From positions 186,001 to 250,000 of the forward strand of contig NZ_FNRF01000003.1 in assembly GCF_900107775.1 (NCBI RefSeq): a DNA stretch of 64,000 nucleotides, in the 5' to 3' direction. Both the position numbers and the translations under genes were made by a program. The stretch is from Xylanibacter ruminicola. GTDB taxonomy: Bacteria > Bacteroidota > Bacteroidia > Bacteroidales > Bacteroidaceae. The stretch's first letter is position 1, and every line of letters starts with the position of its first letter. The notes under the pieces are model-generated. The model ran no database searches, was not told the DNA's origin, and saw only the letters and a program-made list of their open reading frames with translations. This document shows positions 52,701 through 60,638 of this stretch, one piece after another.

Positions 52701-53079
52701 ACGCTACTTTGGAACTTTGTACGATATCTTCCACGATATTCTGAACAATGCACTTGTCTATGAGAAGAAATATAGGTTGAATGGAGAATGTGAGATAAAA
52801 GTTGCAGAAAACGAAGGCTATTTACAAATTCAGGTAAGTAATCCCATTAGGGAGGAAGATGAGGCATCGTTGATAGCCAAGATACAAGAGATAAGTTCAA
52901 AACTGGAAGAAAAAATATATACGGGTAAAACCCGTGATGAGGGCAATACCGGTTGCTCGAAGATTTACAATGCTGTTTATTATCATCTTGGCTCATCCCA
53001 AAACACTTATGGTAATGCTGTTGAAGACCAGCACTTTGTGGTAAACGTTGACATTGAGATAAACCCGATAAAGCGATGA
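49717..53079 (+). CDS. dtcA: Detocs sensor histidine kinase
   Basis: 1120 residues from the ATG at 49717. The first 650 residues are helical and TPR-like (YHRSRSLYHGLLSLSYLRR; the IRLEHYQEAIRFYVESR unit). The C-terminal part has a candidate phospho-His in TRIRHGTLVNQL (His763), an N box DIFHDILNNA (about 1004-1012) and a G-box-like GKTRDEGNTGCSKIYNAVYY. The two genes after it encode a lone receiver and a receiver fused to a nucleoside phosphorylase domain, which is exactly the three-gene Detocs layout. DtcA should sense phage infection and phosphorylate its partners. Overlaps dtcB by 4 bp (ATGA). Confidence 0.85.
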   Translation: MDKAKVNKWLSYLNTQNTNKKGVLSGMLDECTFDELELIYHRSRSLYHGLLSLSYLRRKNYSEIYSSSIQPHRPIKEYVGLQAYVIKRNADLINQYVELKYQADCAVLRGDYVQARTFIEKINKTVSYSYWAACYLIKIERLDKGLQACSNLYNRLFSENHTIVQSLIYCAFRSSSLDFLLEDVKRVLWPKSAADSELVNNYLISHSMPYLGFKEGIWMCTDMNSSIIDLYNNLINFLPNLEDATLNDESVRHCLSELNACIKDKYLNKLCYLFKIGTNLVVDNERQTILNDYLQADYASVQEKAKPYFERNADDFEVYSLYLKSLLHCGGTIEQPSNESDITKKIGYHYFEILSHKNNQSFHKRRLQNICRSQYHIQGVRYMLSLLDGIETDDIYSLYDTSWKCLPYHSPVDACMFEEQDDRKAYIRTLSRGTDVWEQLFNEHPVNLTDDYMELSIAGIDRDTAYPFLEKRFNNNDVPPYMKDAVASFIFNHLIRLEHYQEAIRFYVESRLHDAALVIGFENKDTIIGILENKDIAREIPLELSIFAEMVGADAESMYFIYKKYLKTCGVQRASEIEITGDEKQRYFLENVAVVKVLTLHVLRFKSVKQVMEERSAICSNLYDYYQDKKINEEISSICRDIKIMDLNNQVDESKIYVDVRSIKDNELKEARDLYDMFDNTSNQVAYHDIVMSEIYNLFNSHGLPTNFSEIDETGKLRDASGKVEMVNYRKDVMTQLFLAIRNQFLFNPKFGLDNYLSTRIRHGTLVNQLRNHFEERNLVTNTINGNYAHNDFWVGSQFELRDSRTLQCLQLFESFSKCTDAIISDIKDSYVQVKTEDHKEKEKGCFDFDKRFFDGVIDMLLMNQTLNSFDACYDLIIEYLWKHTERCLETMREKLVEVQTEMLNNLHTLQRDVLNVIGSDNPGVNLFNDAVSYCQNGIQNDFQIVTKWFKRSNYVDFDFTIGQVIDTSIGFINRNNKNILKTRVTDNSATTFQGRYFGTLYDIFHDILNNALVYEKKYRLNGECEIKVAENEGYLQIQVSNPIREEDEASLIAKIQEISSKLEEKIYTGKTRDEGNTGCSKIYNAVYYHLGSSQNTYGNAVEDQHFVVNVDIEINPIKR

Positions 53080-53525
53080 AGATATTATTGGTAGAAGATG
53101 ATGAACATAAGACAAATGACATCATCACATATATAGAAAGTATGAATAAAATGATAGATGTGTCCACTGCACGTTCTGTGGAAAGTGGTGTTCAGGCTGC
53201 TGTCGATGACCAGTACGACTTGATACTGCTTGATATGACCATCCCTAACTTTGATATTACGGAGAAGAGTGACGGCGGTAAGTCCTACAAGAATGGAGGC
53301 GAGATTATTGTGAAAGAATTACTCGACGAAGAAGTGGAGTTCCGTTGTGCAGTCATTACTCAATACGAGACCTTCAACAACGAGACGATAGACCAGATTT
53401 CTGCAAGAATCGGTAAACTCTGTGGTGAGAACTATCTGGGTTATGTGAAGTATAGTACAAATACTGAATCTTGGAGACAGGGGCTTAAAGAATATATAGA
53501 ATATGTTGAGAATCTTACTGATTGA
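53076..53525 (+). CDS. dtcB: Detocs buffer response regulator
   Basis: 149 residues, a single receiver domain: MKILLVEDDEHKTNDI, phospho-Asp53 in LILLDMTIPNF, Thr in VITQYETF and Lys in YVKYST. In Detocs this lone receiver acts as a phosphate sink that prevents the effector from firing without infection. It is overlapped by dtcC by 23 bp. A long loop after the Asp (TEKSDGGKSYKNGGE) is unusual for a receiver. Confidence 0.85.
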   Translation: MKILLVEDDEHKTNDIITYIESMNKMIDVSTARSVESGVQAAVDDQYDLILLDMTIPNFDITEKSDGGKSYKNGGEIIVKELLDEEVEFRCAVITQYETFNNETIDQISARIGKLCGENYLGYVKYSTNTESWRQGLKEYIEYVENLTD

Positions 53526-54753
53526 TGATGATGCCACAAAGGTGGCTAAGTATAAAGAGTTGCTGGGTACAATCAATGAGATTAACCCAAGGTTCGTTGA
53601 TGTGGCTACCTGCATCGAGCAGGCAGAGGAGTTCGTGTCAAAAAACCAGTACGACCTTGCCGTCCTGGATTTGTACATTCCCATTCGTTTTGGCGAAGAG
53701 CCTTCTCCTGACAATGCAGTGTCATTTCTGAGGGATCTGAGTTCTGATGATGATCTGCTCATGCCTTATAATATTGTGGGCATAACACGCTGGTTAGATG
53801 CTGACCCTAAGTATCGTGCATTCTTCGACAGCTATTTACTGGCTTACATATTATATGAAGAGGGCCAGGATGACTGGAAAACCAAACTCAGCAATAAGAT
53901 ATCCTTTCTATTGAAAGCCCAGAAGAGTGTACGGAATCAGGAAGTGTATGATTTTGATGTGGCGATAATTAATGCTCTTTTATCAGAAAACGAGAAAGTG
54001 CGTGCTTCATTCGGTGCACAAGAATGGCAAGTTGTGGAGTTCCCTTCCGACCATTCCACTACATTCTATACAAAAACAGTCGTGAACGATAGGGGCGAAC
54101 ACATACGCATCGTAACCTGCTATGCATTGCAGATGGCGAGCACTGCTTCTTCTGCTCTGACATCGAAGTTGCTGTATTATTTCCGTCCAAGGTATCTATT
54201 CATGACAGGAATAGCCGCAGCGGTAGATAGAGAAGAAGCTAACTTGGGCGACATTCTTGTGGCGAAGAAAGTCTGGGATGGGGCCAGTGGCAAAATCAAG
54301 ACAGACGAGGAAGGTAATGCCATCTTCTATCCCGATTATCATGAACTGCCGTTGGATACAGACGTGCAAGCCATAGTGACAAGGCTCAAGTCCGACCGAC
54401 CATTACTGAACAATATCGAAGAGGGCTATGCGTATACGGCAGGTAAGCCCCAAACACGCTTACAATTGCATTTGGGACCGATAGCTTCAGTACCTGCGGT
54501 ATTATCACGTAAGGAGGAGGTTGATAAGATACAAGTGCATTGTCGTAAACTGTTAGGTATAGAGATGGAAGGTTTTGGCGTGTTCTATGCAGCCAGTAAC
54601 AGTGCGCATCCCAGACCCCAGTACACCGTCCTCGTAAAGTCAGTTTCCGACTATGCCGACACAGAGAAATCCGATGACTTCCAAGATTATGCCATGTACA
54701 CTTCGGCAGAGTTTGCAAAGCATGTTATTATGCATGAGTTAAAGTATGATTAA
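53503..54753 (+). CDS. dtcC: Detocs effector: receiver fused to nucleoside phosphorylase-type ATP nucleosidase
   Basis: 416 residues. Receiver domain first (MLRILLIDDDATKVAKYKEL, phospho-Asp56 in LAVLDLYIPIR), then a PNP/UDP-phosphorylase fold from about 155: FMTGIAAAV, the LGDILVAKKVWDGA segment, LLGIEMEGFGVFYAA (the ExEG-type ribose site) and VKSVSDYADTEKSDDFQDYA. In studied Detocs systems the PNP domain cuts ATP to adenine and ribose triphosphate when phosphorylated, stopping the phage and the cell. The active-site pattern appears complete. Confidence 0.87.
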   Translation: MLRILLIDDDATKVAKYKELLGTINEINPRFVDVATCIEQAEEFVSKNQYDLAVLDLYIPIRFGEEPSPDNAVSFLRDLSSDDDLLMPYNIVGITRWLDADPKYRAFFDSYLLAYILYEEGQDDWKTKLSNKISFLLKAQKSVRNQEVYDFDVAIINALLSENEKVRASFGAQEWQVVEFPSDHSTTFYTKTVVNDRGEHIRIVTCYALQMASTASSALTSKLLYYFRPRYLFMTGIAAAVDREEANLGDILVAKKVWDGASGKIKTDEEGNAIFYPDYHELPLDTDVQAIVTRLKSDRPLLNNIEEGYAYTAGKPQTRLQLHLGPIASVPAVLSRKEEVDKIQVHCRKLLGIEMEGFGVFYAASNSAHPRPQYTVLVKSVSDYADTEKSDDFQDYAMYTSAEFAKHVIMHELKYD

Positions 54754-54775
54754 TATGTAATAGAACCGATAAACG

Positions 54776-54880
54776 ATGGAAGAGAATTTAGCATCATACG
54801 AAGCAAGTTCGCTTACGATAGATGCGTCGAAACTAAATTTTGACGGGATGTGTGACTGTGTTTGTCCTCTTGGCAGGTAA
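54776..54880 (+). CDS. Possible 34-residue peptide after dtcC
   Basis: ATG at 54776, TAA at 54878-54880, 22 bp after dtcC. It reads MEENLASYEASSLTIDASKL and ends CDCVCPLGR. Nothing familiar; may be a gene remnant or chance. Confidence 0.25.
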   Translation: MEENLASYEASSLTIDASKLNFDGMCDCVCPLGR

Positions 54881-54956
54881 CATCTGAATTCTTTTGCTAA
54901 TTTATGTAACACGACACTGGCTTGTGCTATAAATGTTGTTGAATTTGATTTTGCTT

Positions 54957-55448
54957 ATGGATATAATATTTTCAAAAGACTTTTTGCAATTTGTGTCAAT
55001 AATCCTATCTGCATTATTGGTGATTCTTGGCTGGCTATACAAGCGCCGTGTGGAAGAGATGAAAATACTGCAGAGCCAATTGTCAGAAAGGAAACATAAG
55101 GCTTATGCCGACATAATAACAACTTTCTATTCTGTGCTTGCAGATGTTAAAAAACAAAAAGAAACTGACGCACAGACTGTTAACATGAGGATGCTGGAAT
55201 CAAAGCGAGACATCTTTATGTATGGTTCTGATAAAGTGTTCCGAGATTTTAATAACTGGTTGGAAAAAGCAAATACTCCAATGCAGTTCGATGCGTATCT
55301 TCAGTTCGTTCTTAGTATTCGCAAGGATATCTGTGGCAAAACAAAATTGAAAAAGGATGATATCTTATTAAATTTAATTCAAGATAAGCAGGAACTTGAG
55401 AAGTTCAAAGCAGAGATGGAATCTAAGAAAAAAGAGTATAAGTCATAA
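54957..55448 (+). CDS. Membrane-anchored coiled-coil protein of unknown function
   Basis: About 163 residues from the ATG at 54957; an ATG at 54933 would add 8. One N-terminal membrane helix (FVSIILSALLVILGWLY), then a long charged helical region (RRVEEMKILQSQLSERKHKA) with no known motif. Its AT-rich codons match the defence genes beside it. It could be an accessory gene of the island. Confidence 0.6.
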   Translation: MDIIFSKDFLQFVSIILSALLVILGWLYKRRVEEMKILQSQLSERKHKAYADIITTFYSVLADVKKQKETDAQTVNMRMLESKRDIFMYGSDKVFRDFNNWLEKANTPMQFDAYLQFVLSIRKDICGKTKLKKDDILLNLIQDKQELEKFKAEMESKKKEYKS

Positions 55449-55522
55449 GTATCCCGTTAAAATGGGACACAAATGATCCTTGATATGAGACCACTAGCTG
55501 ATACATATTTGCATTTCCTACC

Positions 55523-55870
55523 ATGTCGCTTTCATCAAAATATCAACGTTTAATTTCTGCTTTGTTAGATGCAACAGAGGAGCGTAGAATAAAATGGGAA
55601 ACAACAAGCGTCTCTAACGAGTATCAAACTGTTATAAACAAAAATATGCTATCGGTGCGATGCTTTCCTAGTTATGATTCTTTTGGGAACTGTAGCAACA
55701 AACCTGGTTATGCGCTACATTTGAAGAATAAGGATGGAGAGATTATAGACACTTATTCTGGCGGAAGTAGCGGTACACGTAATGAACCTGAGTTCTTGTA
55801 TGATGCAGCTCGTCGATCCTACTTTAAAGTAGAAGAGACTATTGACGATATGATATCTAATTTGGTTTGA
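55523..55870 (+). CDS. Small hypothetical protein
   Basis: 115 residues (MSLSSKYQRLISALLDATEE). Features GYALHLKNKDGEIIDTYSGG, an alternation of beta strands, and a helical end. I do not recognise a family. It lies between the membrane protein and the broken HA gene and shares their AT-rich composition. Confidence 0.55.
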   Translation: MSLSSKYQRLISALLDATEERRIKWETTSVSNEYQTVINKNMLSVRCFPSYDSFGNCSNKPGYALHLKNKDGEIIDTYSGGSSGTRNEPEFLYDAARRSYFKVEETIDDMISNLV

Positions 55871-55886
55871 TGGCATAATATCACTA

Positions 55887-55988
55887 TGACTCAATCCGAG
55901 CGCTGTCAGATGCAGTACGAACAGGTGATGGCATTCATCGCTACCAACTGTAAGCAGTCAATTTTGACGTATTACAAGAAAAAATAAA
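55887..55988 (+). pseudogene. Broken copy of the HA-domain mini-gene
   Basis: MTQSERCQMQYEQVMAFIAT is 17 of 20 identical or nearly so to the start of the gene at 49251. It then diverges and stops after 33 residues, so the conserved C-terminal half of the domain is missing. Confidence 0.7.
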
Positions 55989-56295
55989 ATGAGATACCTT
56001 TCTTGGATGAGCCAAGCAACAAGGTCGAGCGGCACTGACATTTTAAATATTCAATTATGTTCTGTAGCAAAGTTTTAAGGTCGTAGTGACTATGCCCGCT
56101 CGGCTTTGCCGCTTTGCTTGCAAAGAACCTGCTTCCAATGACAATTGGCATAAAATAAAGAATTAAATAATAATAAAAAAATAGTCGATTTTAACTTTAG
56201 TTACCTAAGAAGGGCAACCTTTTGGGGCTACATGTCAGAATTGGCTGCTTACTTTGAATAAAAAAAGATTCAATTTCAAAAATTAATTTCCCAAT
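55989..56295. other. Gap between the accessory island and the glycan genes
   Basis: About 300 bp, AT-rich. It holds a CGCTCGGCTTTGCCGCTTTG segment like those in the other repeats and TAACTTTAG (about 56191), a weak promoter-like box about 100 bp before the acetyltransferase gene. No coding region is seen. Confidence 0.5.
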
Positions 56296-56895
56296 ATGGC
56301 TACTTTTTATGAAAATTATGTTTGGAGTAAATCTCATTTCTCGTATTACAGAGGGCTTATTTCAAGATATATTAAACATATAAAATATAGGCATATAATA
56401 GATATTGCCCGTAAAAATGGTGCAGAGGTGGGTGATTTTGTAACAATGCCAAAATCTCTTGCAAAGAAATTGAATAGTAATTGTAAGATAGGAAGTCATG
56501 TGTCTATTAATACGGATAAATTAGACACTCGCGCGCCATTGATAATAGGAAGTTATGTGATTATTGGTTCCGGAACAGAGGTGATAACGGTATCACATAA
56601 TATTAATTCGACAGAATGGGAACCCAAGTATTATGGAGTGGAAATAGAAGATTATGTGTGGGTGGCTAATAATGCTCTGGTTTTGCCTAGCTGCCGAAAA
56701 ATAGGGATGGGTGCAGTTATTGCTGCAGGTAGCGTTGTGGTAAAGAATGTCGATTCTCTATCTGTGGTTTCTGGTAATCCTGCTATAGAATTTAAAAGAA
56801 GAAAAACCGTTCATAAAGATTTAATAGTAGAACGACTCCTGCATGGAGACTATGACGCCTACAAAAAAACATTTAAATCAAGAAAACATGACTGA
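56296..56895 (+). CDS. Hexapeptide-repeat acetyltransferase
   Basis: 199 residues with left-handed beta-helix repeats (IGSYVIIGSGTEVITVSHNI, then VEIEDYVWVANNALVLPSCR, IGMGAVIAAGSVVVKNV). Typical of O-acetyl- or N-acetyltransferases that decorate sugars, using acetyl-CoA in the cytoplasm. It starts the second half of the polysaccharide locus, and its end overlaps the Wzx gene by 8 bp. Confidence 0.85.
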   Translation: MATFYENYVWSKSHFSYYRGLISRYIKHIKYRHIIDIARKNGAEVGDFVTMPKSLAKKLNSNCKIGSHVSINTDKLDTRAPLIIGSYVIIGSGTEVITVSHNINSTEWEPKYYGVEIEDYVWVANNALVLPSCRKIGMGAVIAAGSVVVKNVDSLSVVSGNPAIEFKRRKTVHKDLIVERLLHGDYDAYKKTFKSRKHD

Positions 56896-58189
56896 TATTA
56901 AGGTTTTGAAGGAAAAACTAAGAGGTTCCAATTTGATGAAGGGATTCGCTGCTACTTTCCTAGGCAGTGGGGCTTCTAAAGTGCTTCTTGTCCTTACCAC
57001 ATTCTTATGTTCTAATCTTCTTAGTAAGGGAGAATTTGGGGAATTCTCTTTTGTCCGTAATACTTTAAATGTTATATTATGCATTTGTGCTCTTAATTTT
57101 TCATCTTTGTGTACAAAATTTACGACAGAAGCAAAATTTTCAATTGAGTCATTACACCGTTTGTTTTTGCTATTTCTGTTTTCCTTTTTTATTTGTGCCA
57201 TCATCGGTTTTTTTTTAGTTGTCGCACCTGAATCCTTTCTTCTGAATATATTTAGTACAGCTTTTGTTGTTAAGTTTTTTAGGATTTCTGGTTTGTTGTT
57301 ACCTTTTTTTATGTTGGAGCCTTTATTTGAAGGTATAATGAGAGGTTTAAAAAAATTTAAGTTGATAGGCTTACTCCAAACAGCATCATCTGTCTTTTAT
57401 CTATTAGTTGTTTTTATAGGGATCAAACAAGGCGGATTGACAGGGGCAATGTATGGAGTTATATTGTATTATCTATTATATGCTTTAATTAGCTTTTTCG
57501 TTATTAATCGTTTGTGTTCTGTGAGAAAAATTTGTTATAGATTAAATGGATTTTATAAGCAGGGGGGCGCTTTGTTGACAATGATACTTCCAATTTTCTT
57601 TATGTCTTTTATAGAGGCACCAACTCTTTGGATTGCACAAGTAATCTTATCAAAATCAGAAAGTATGGGTGCAATTGGTAGTATGACAGCGATGATGCAA
57701 GTAAGAAATCTTGCAATGTTAATACCTGGTTATTTTACTAATACCTATTTAGCATTCGCCGGTGAACTAAATGCTCAACAAAAATACAGTGAATATTATT
57801 CTCAATTTTCGAGAATTGAAAGATCATATTTTATAATTGGAATTATACTTTTTCTTTTCTTGTCATTATTGTCACAACCGATTCTTTTTCTATATGGTAA
57901 AGAGTACGTTTTAGATTGGCCAGTTATGATTATTTCAAATATTGGAATACCGATTGTCATGTTGGCAAGTCTATACAGGGTTGATTTAATACTAAAGGAT
58001 CATCAAGCATATCTATTTGTTGTTTCATTGGTTTGGAATGTTGCTTGGATAGTTATCATGTTTGTTATGATAAAATTAAGTATGGCGCCATTATATTCTT
58101 TCTTTATTTCTCAGAATATTGCGGCTTTTATCTTCGTAGTTTTGTTATATAGAGGGTATAATAAAGATAAAGTAATTAAATTAATATGA
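56888..58189 (+). CDS. Polysaccharide flippase (Wzx-like)
   Basis: 433 residues from the ATG at 56888, with about 12-14 membrane helices and the MATE/MOP-type start GFAATFLGSGASKVLLVLTT. Such proteins flip lipid-linked repeat units across the inner membrane. Overlaps the next gene by 4 bp (ATGA). It belongs with Wzy (59351) and with Wzc/Wza in the first half of the locus. Confidence 0.9.
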   Translation: MTDIKVLKEKLRGSNLMKGFAATFLGSGASKVLLVLTTFLCSNLLSKGEFGEFSFVRNTLNVILCICALNFSSLCTKFTTEAKFSIESLHRLFLLFLFSFFICAIIGFFLVVAPESFLLNIFSTAFVVKFFRISGLLLPFFMLEPLFEGIMRGLKKFKLIGLLQTASSVFYLLVVFIGIKQGGLTGAMYGVILYYLLYALISFFVINRLCSVRKICYRLNGFYKQGGALLTMILPIFFMSFIEAPTLWIAQVILSKSESMGAIGSMTAMMQVRNLAMLIPGYFTNTYLAFAGELNAQQKYSEYYSQFSRIERSYFIIGIILFLFLSLLSQPILFLYGKEYVLDWPVMIISNIGIPIVMLASLYRVDLILKDHQAYLFVVSLVWNVAWIVIMFVMIKLSMAPLYSFFISQNIAAFIFVVLLYRGYNKDKVIKLI

Positions 58190-59349
58190 AAGATATAGAT
58201 GTTCTTATAGTTGCTCGTCCGGACCATTCGATGCAAATTTACAACGCACTTTTGAAACAAGACAGATTGAGTTTTCTTTTTTTGTCTTATAAGGTTTTTC
58301 CTGTGTGGATAAAAAAAATGTTCGGCATCAAAAAGATGACGACAGTATCCAAAAATGCTATTTGCTCATGGAAACTAACAATAGTTAACCTCTGTAGGTA
58401 TAAATTCAGATTTCCTTTTGCTCAGAATTGGGATGAGACTCTAATATTTGATAGGCATTTAAGGCGTATTTTCAAGAATAAAAGAGTACGTATCATTCAT
58501 TATTGGCCAGAATATGGTGATTATGAAATAATAAAATATGTTAAGTCACATCCTGGAACCCTAGCATTCGCTGACATTCATATGCCTCATCCTAAGTCTG
58601 TTTATGAGGATATGAAGTCTGTTTATTTAAAATATGGGATTGAGCCCGAATCGATGCAATTGTTTAATATGGCGCAGAATCAGGCAGATTTTGTAAATAA
58701 TGCAAATGACATACTTGTACCATCTTCATATGTTGCAGATTCATATAAAAGAATTTATAAGGACAAGAGGTATCATATAATATCTTATGGTATAACAGTA
58801 AGCTCATCATATACCAAAAGACATCGTACCATAGTAAAAGAGTTTGTTTATGCAGGGCGAATATCATTGGAGAAAGGTTCCGATTTATTACTCGATTTTT
58901 TCGAAAGGAATCCTGAGTTGAACATTCATCTTTATGGTAGTATTGTCAACGGCCAAGAGTTTATCTTTGATAAGTACAAGGGGATACCAAATATTTATTT
59001 TCACGGCTTAGTACCAAAGGTAGAATTGCAAAACCGGTTGAAACTGTATGATGTGGGTATTCATCTTAGCCGTTTTGATGCATATTCTCTTGCTGTGGGC
59101 GAAATGATTGGGACGGGATTACCAGTGATTGTTTCAGAAGCGGTCGGAAATAAAGATGATATCAAGGCTGAGAATTTCGGACTAGTAACAAGTTTGGAAG
59201 TAAAATGCATTGAAGATACTATTCGGCAAATGTGTAAGCTTGATCTATATAATAAGTTTGTTGATAATATAGAAGACTATATAAGATATAGACATGTGTC
59301 ATATGGAGAGAAATTGATTAATTTTTACTTAAATACAATAGCTTCATAA
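58186..59349 (+). CDS. Glycosyltransferase family 4-like
   Basis: 387 residues. Two Rossmann halves; the C-terminal half has FVYAGRISLEKGSDLLLDFF and VGIHLSRFDAYSLAVGEMIG, the ExxG-type donor site. GT4 enzymes add a sugar from a nucleotide-sugar. The donor and acceptor cannot be told from sequence. It is translationally coupled to the Wzx gene. Confidence 0.88.
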   Translation: MKDIDVLIVARPDHSMQIYNALLKQDRLSFLFLSYKVFPVWIKKMFGIKKMTTVSKNAICSWKLTIVNLCRYKFRFPFAQNWDETLIFDRHLRRIFKNKRVRIIHYWPEYGDYEIIKYVKSHPGTLAFADIHMPHPKSVYEDMKSVYLKYGIEPESMQLFNMAQNQADFVNNANDILVPSSYVADSYKRIYKDKRYHIISYGITVSSSYTKRHRTIVKEFVYAGRISLEKGSDLLLDFFERNPELNIHLYGSIVNGQEFIFDKYKGIPNIYFHGLVPKVELQNRLKLYDVGIHLSRFDAYSLAVGEMIGTGLPVIVSEAVGNKDDIKAENFGLVTSLEVKCIEDTIRQMCKLDLYNKFVDNIEDYIRYRHVSYGEKLINFYLNTIAS

Positions 59350-59350
59350 T

Positions 59351-60622
59351 ATGGAAAATACTCCAGCCTTGATATTAAATTTAGTGCTAGCAATAATTTG
59401 TATATGGCATATAATTGCATCATATTTAGCTAAAGATAAAACAAAACTTTGGTCGCCAATTACCTTCTTGTCTTTGACGTACTTATATTATTGTGTTATT
59501 CCAATGTTTGAGACTGATGGATTTCTTAATGGGATTAGTTCTGCTCCATATGTCTCCTTATTTCATTTTGCGGCACTTTTGTCTTTTGTGTCCATTTTGT
59601 TTGGATTCCATACACTAAATTATAGTCTTCACTTAAATAAACGGAAATGGGTTGACTGCTTTAACAAAATAAACTATAAGAAGCTCGCTGTTATCCTCTT
59701 TGTTATTGCATTAGCATGCTATATCCCAATACGAGGTTTTAGGTTCAATATTATTATAAATGATTCGGATATATCTGAAACGCTTTGGGATGAACAAGGA
59801 TTAAATTACTATTTTGCATCTACAATTTCATTATTTGTGACTTCATGTAGCTTGCTGATTGCTCGATTTAAAGAAAATAAAATTCTTTTTATCATTATTT
59901 TCTGGATAACATTGGTTACATATATTGTTTCAGGATTTAGATACAGGATAGTCATTTTAGTTATTTCAATGTTTACCACATATTATTTATACGATAGGTC
60001 TCGTAAAATTAGAGTTGTTCCTGTCTTTTTTGTTGGTTTCGTATTTTATATTTTATTTAATGTAATGGATGTCGCTAGATCTTATGGAAGTGGACTTCGT
60101 GCAGAATCCATTCAGGAAGTTGTTATAACAAAAAAAGCTGGTGAAACAGACCATGTTTATAATTATTCCGCAATAATGATTGGGCGTTATCAGGAGAGTG
60201 GAAGGTTGGATTATTTTGATCCAATTATAAACGCAATCTGTTTTCCTCTTCCCAGATTGATATTCCCATGGAAACCTAAGGCAGAATATGCTTTTGAAGG
60301 TTCTGATTTTGCCATGAGAGGGAATGCAGGTTCTGCATATATGGGATTTGTAGAAGCTTTCATGGCGTTTTCGTGGATAGGCATTATTATAAATGGCATT
60401 TTTGTAGGATGGTTGGCTAGAAGATTTTGGAATTTTTATAGGAAGTACCCCGATTCTATGGTAGCTATAATTACTCTAGCAATATTTAATGGATTTACTT
60501 ATGTAATTGTTTCCCGTGGATATTTATCAATGCAGTTAAATGTTTTTCTTTATTTCATCTGCCTTCCTTTATTGTTTGTTCGATTAATTAATAAAGTGGT
60601 AAATTATTCACACAAGTGTTAG
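59351..60622 (+). CDS. Oligosaccharide repeat-unit polymerase (Wzy-like)
   Basis: 423 residues with 10-12 membrane helices and a large periplasmic loop (about 240-300, with GSGLRAESIQEVVITKKAGE). Low similarity between members is normal for Wzy; the topology, length and position beside Wzx support the call. It joins flipped repeat units into the polymer in the periplasm. Confidence 0.85.
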   Translation: MENTPALILNLVLAIICIWHIIASYLAKDKTKLWSPITFLSLTYLYYCVIPMFETDGFLNGISSAPYVSLFHFAALLSFVSILFGFHTLNYSLHLNKRKWVDCFNKINYKKLAVILFVIALACYIPIRGFRFNIIINDSDISETLWDEQGLNYYFASTISLFVTSCSLLIARFKENKILFIIIFWITLVTYIVSGFRYRIVILVISMFTTYYLYDRSRKIRVVPVFFVGFVFYILFNVMDVARSYGSGLRAESIQEVVITKKAGETDHVYNYSAIMIGRYQESGRLDYFDPIINAICFPLPRLIFPWKPKAEYAFEGSDFAMRGNAGSAYMGFVEAFMAFSWIGIIINGIFVGWLARRFWNFYRKYPDSMVAIITLAIFNGFTYVIVSRGYLSMQLNVFLYFICLPLLFVRLINKVVNYSHKC

Positions 60623-60638
60623 CATAACGATAAAGTAT

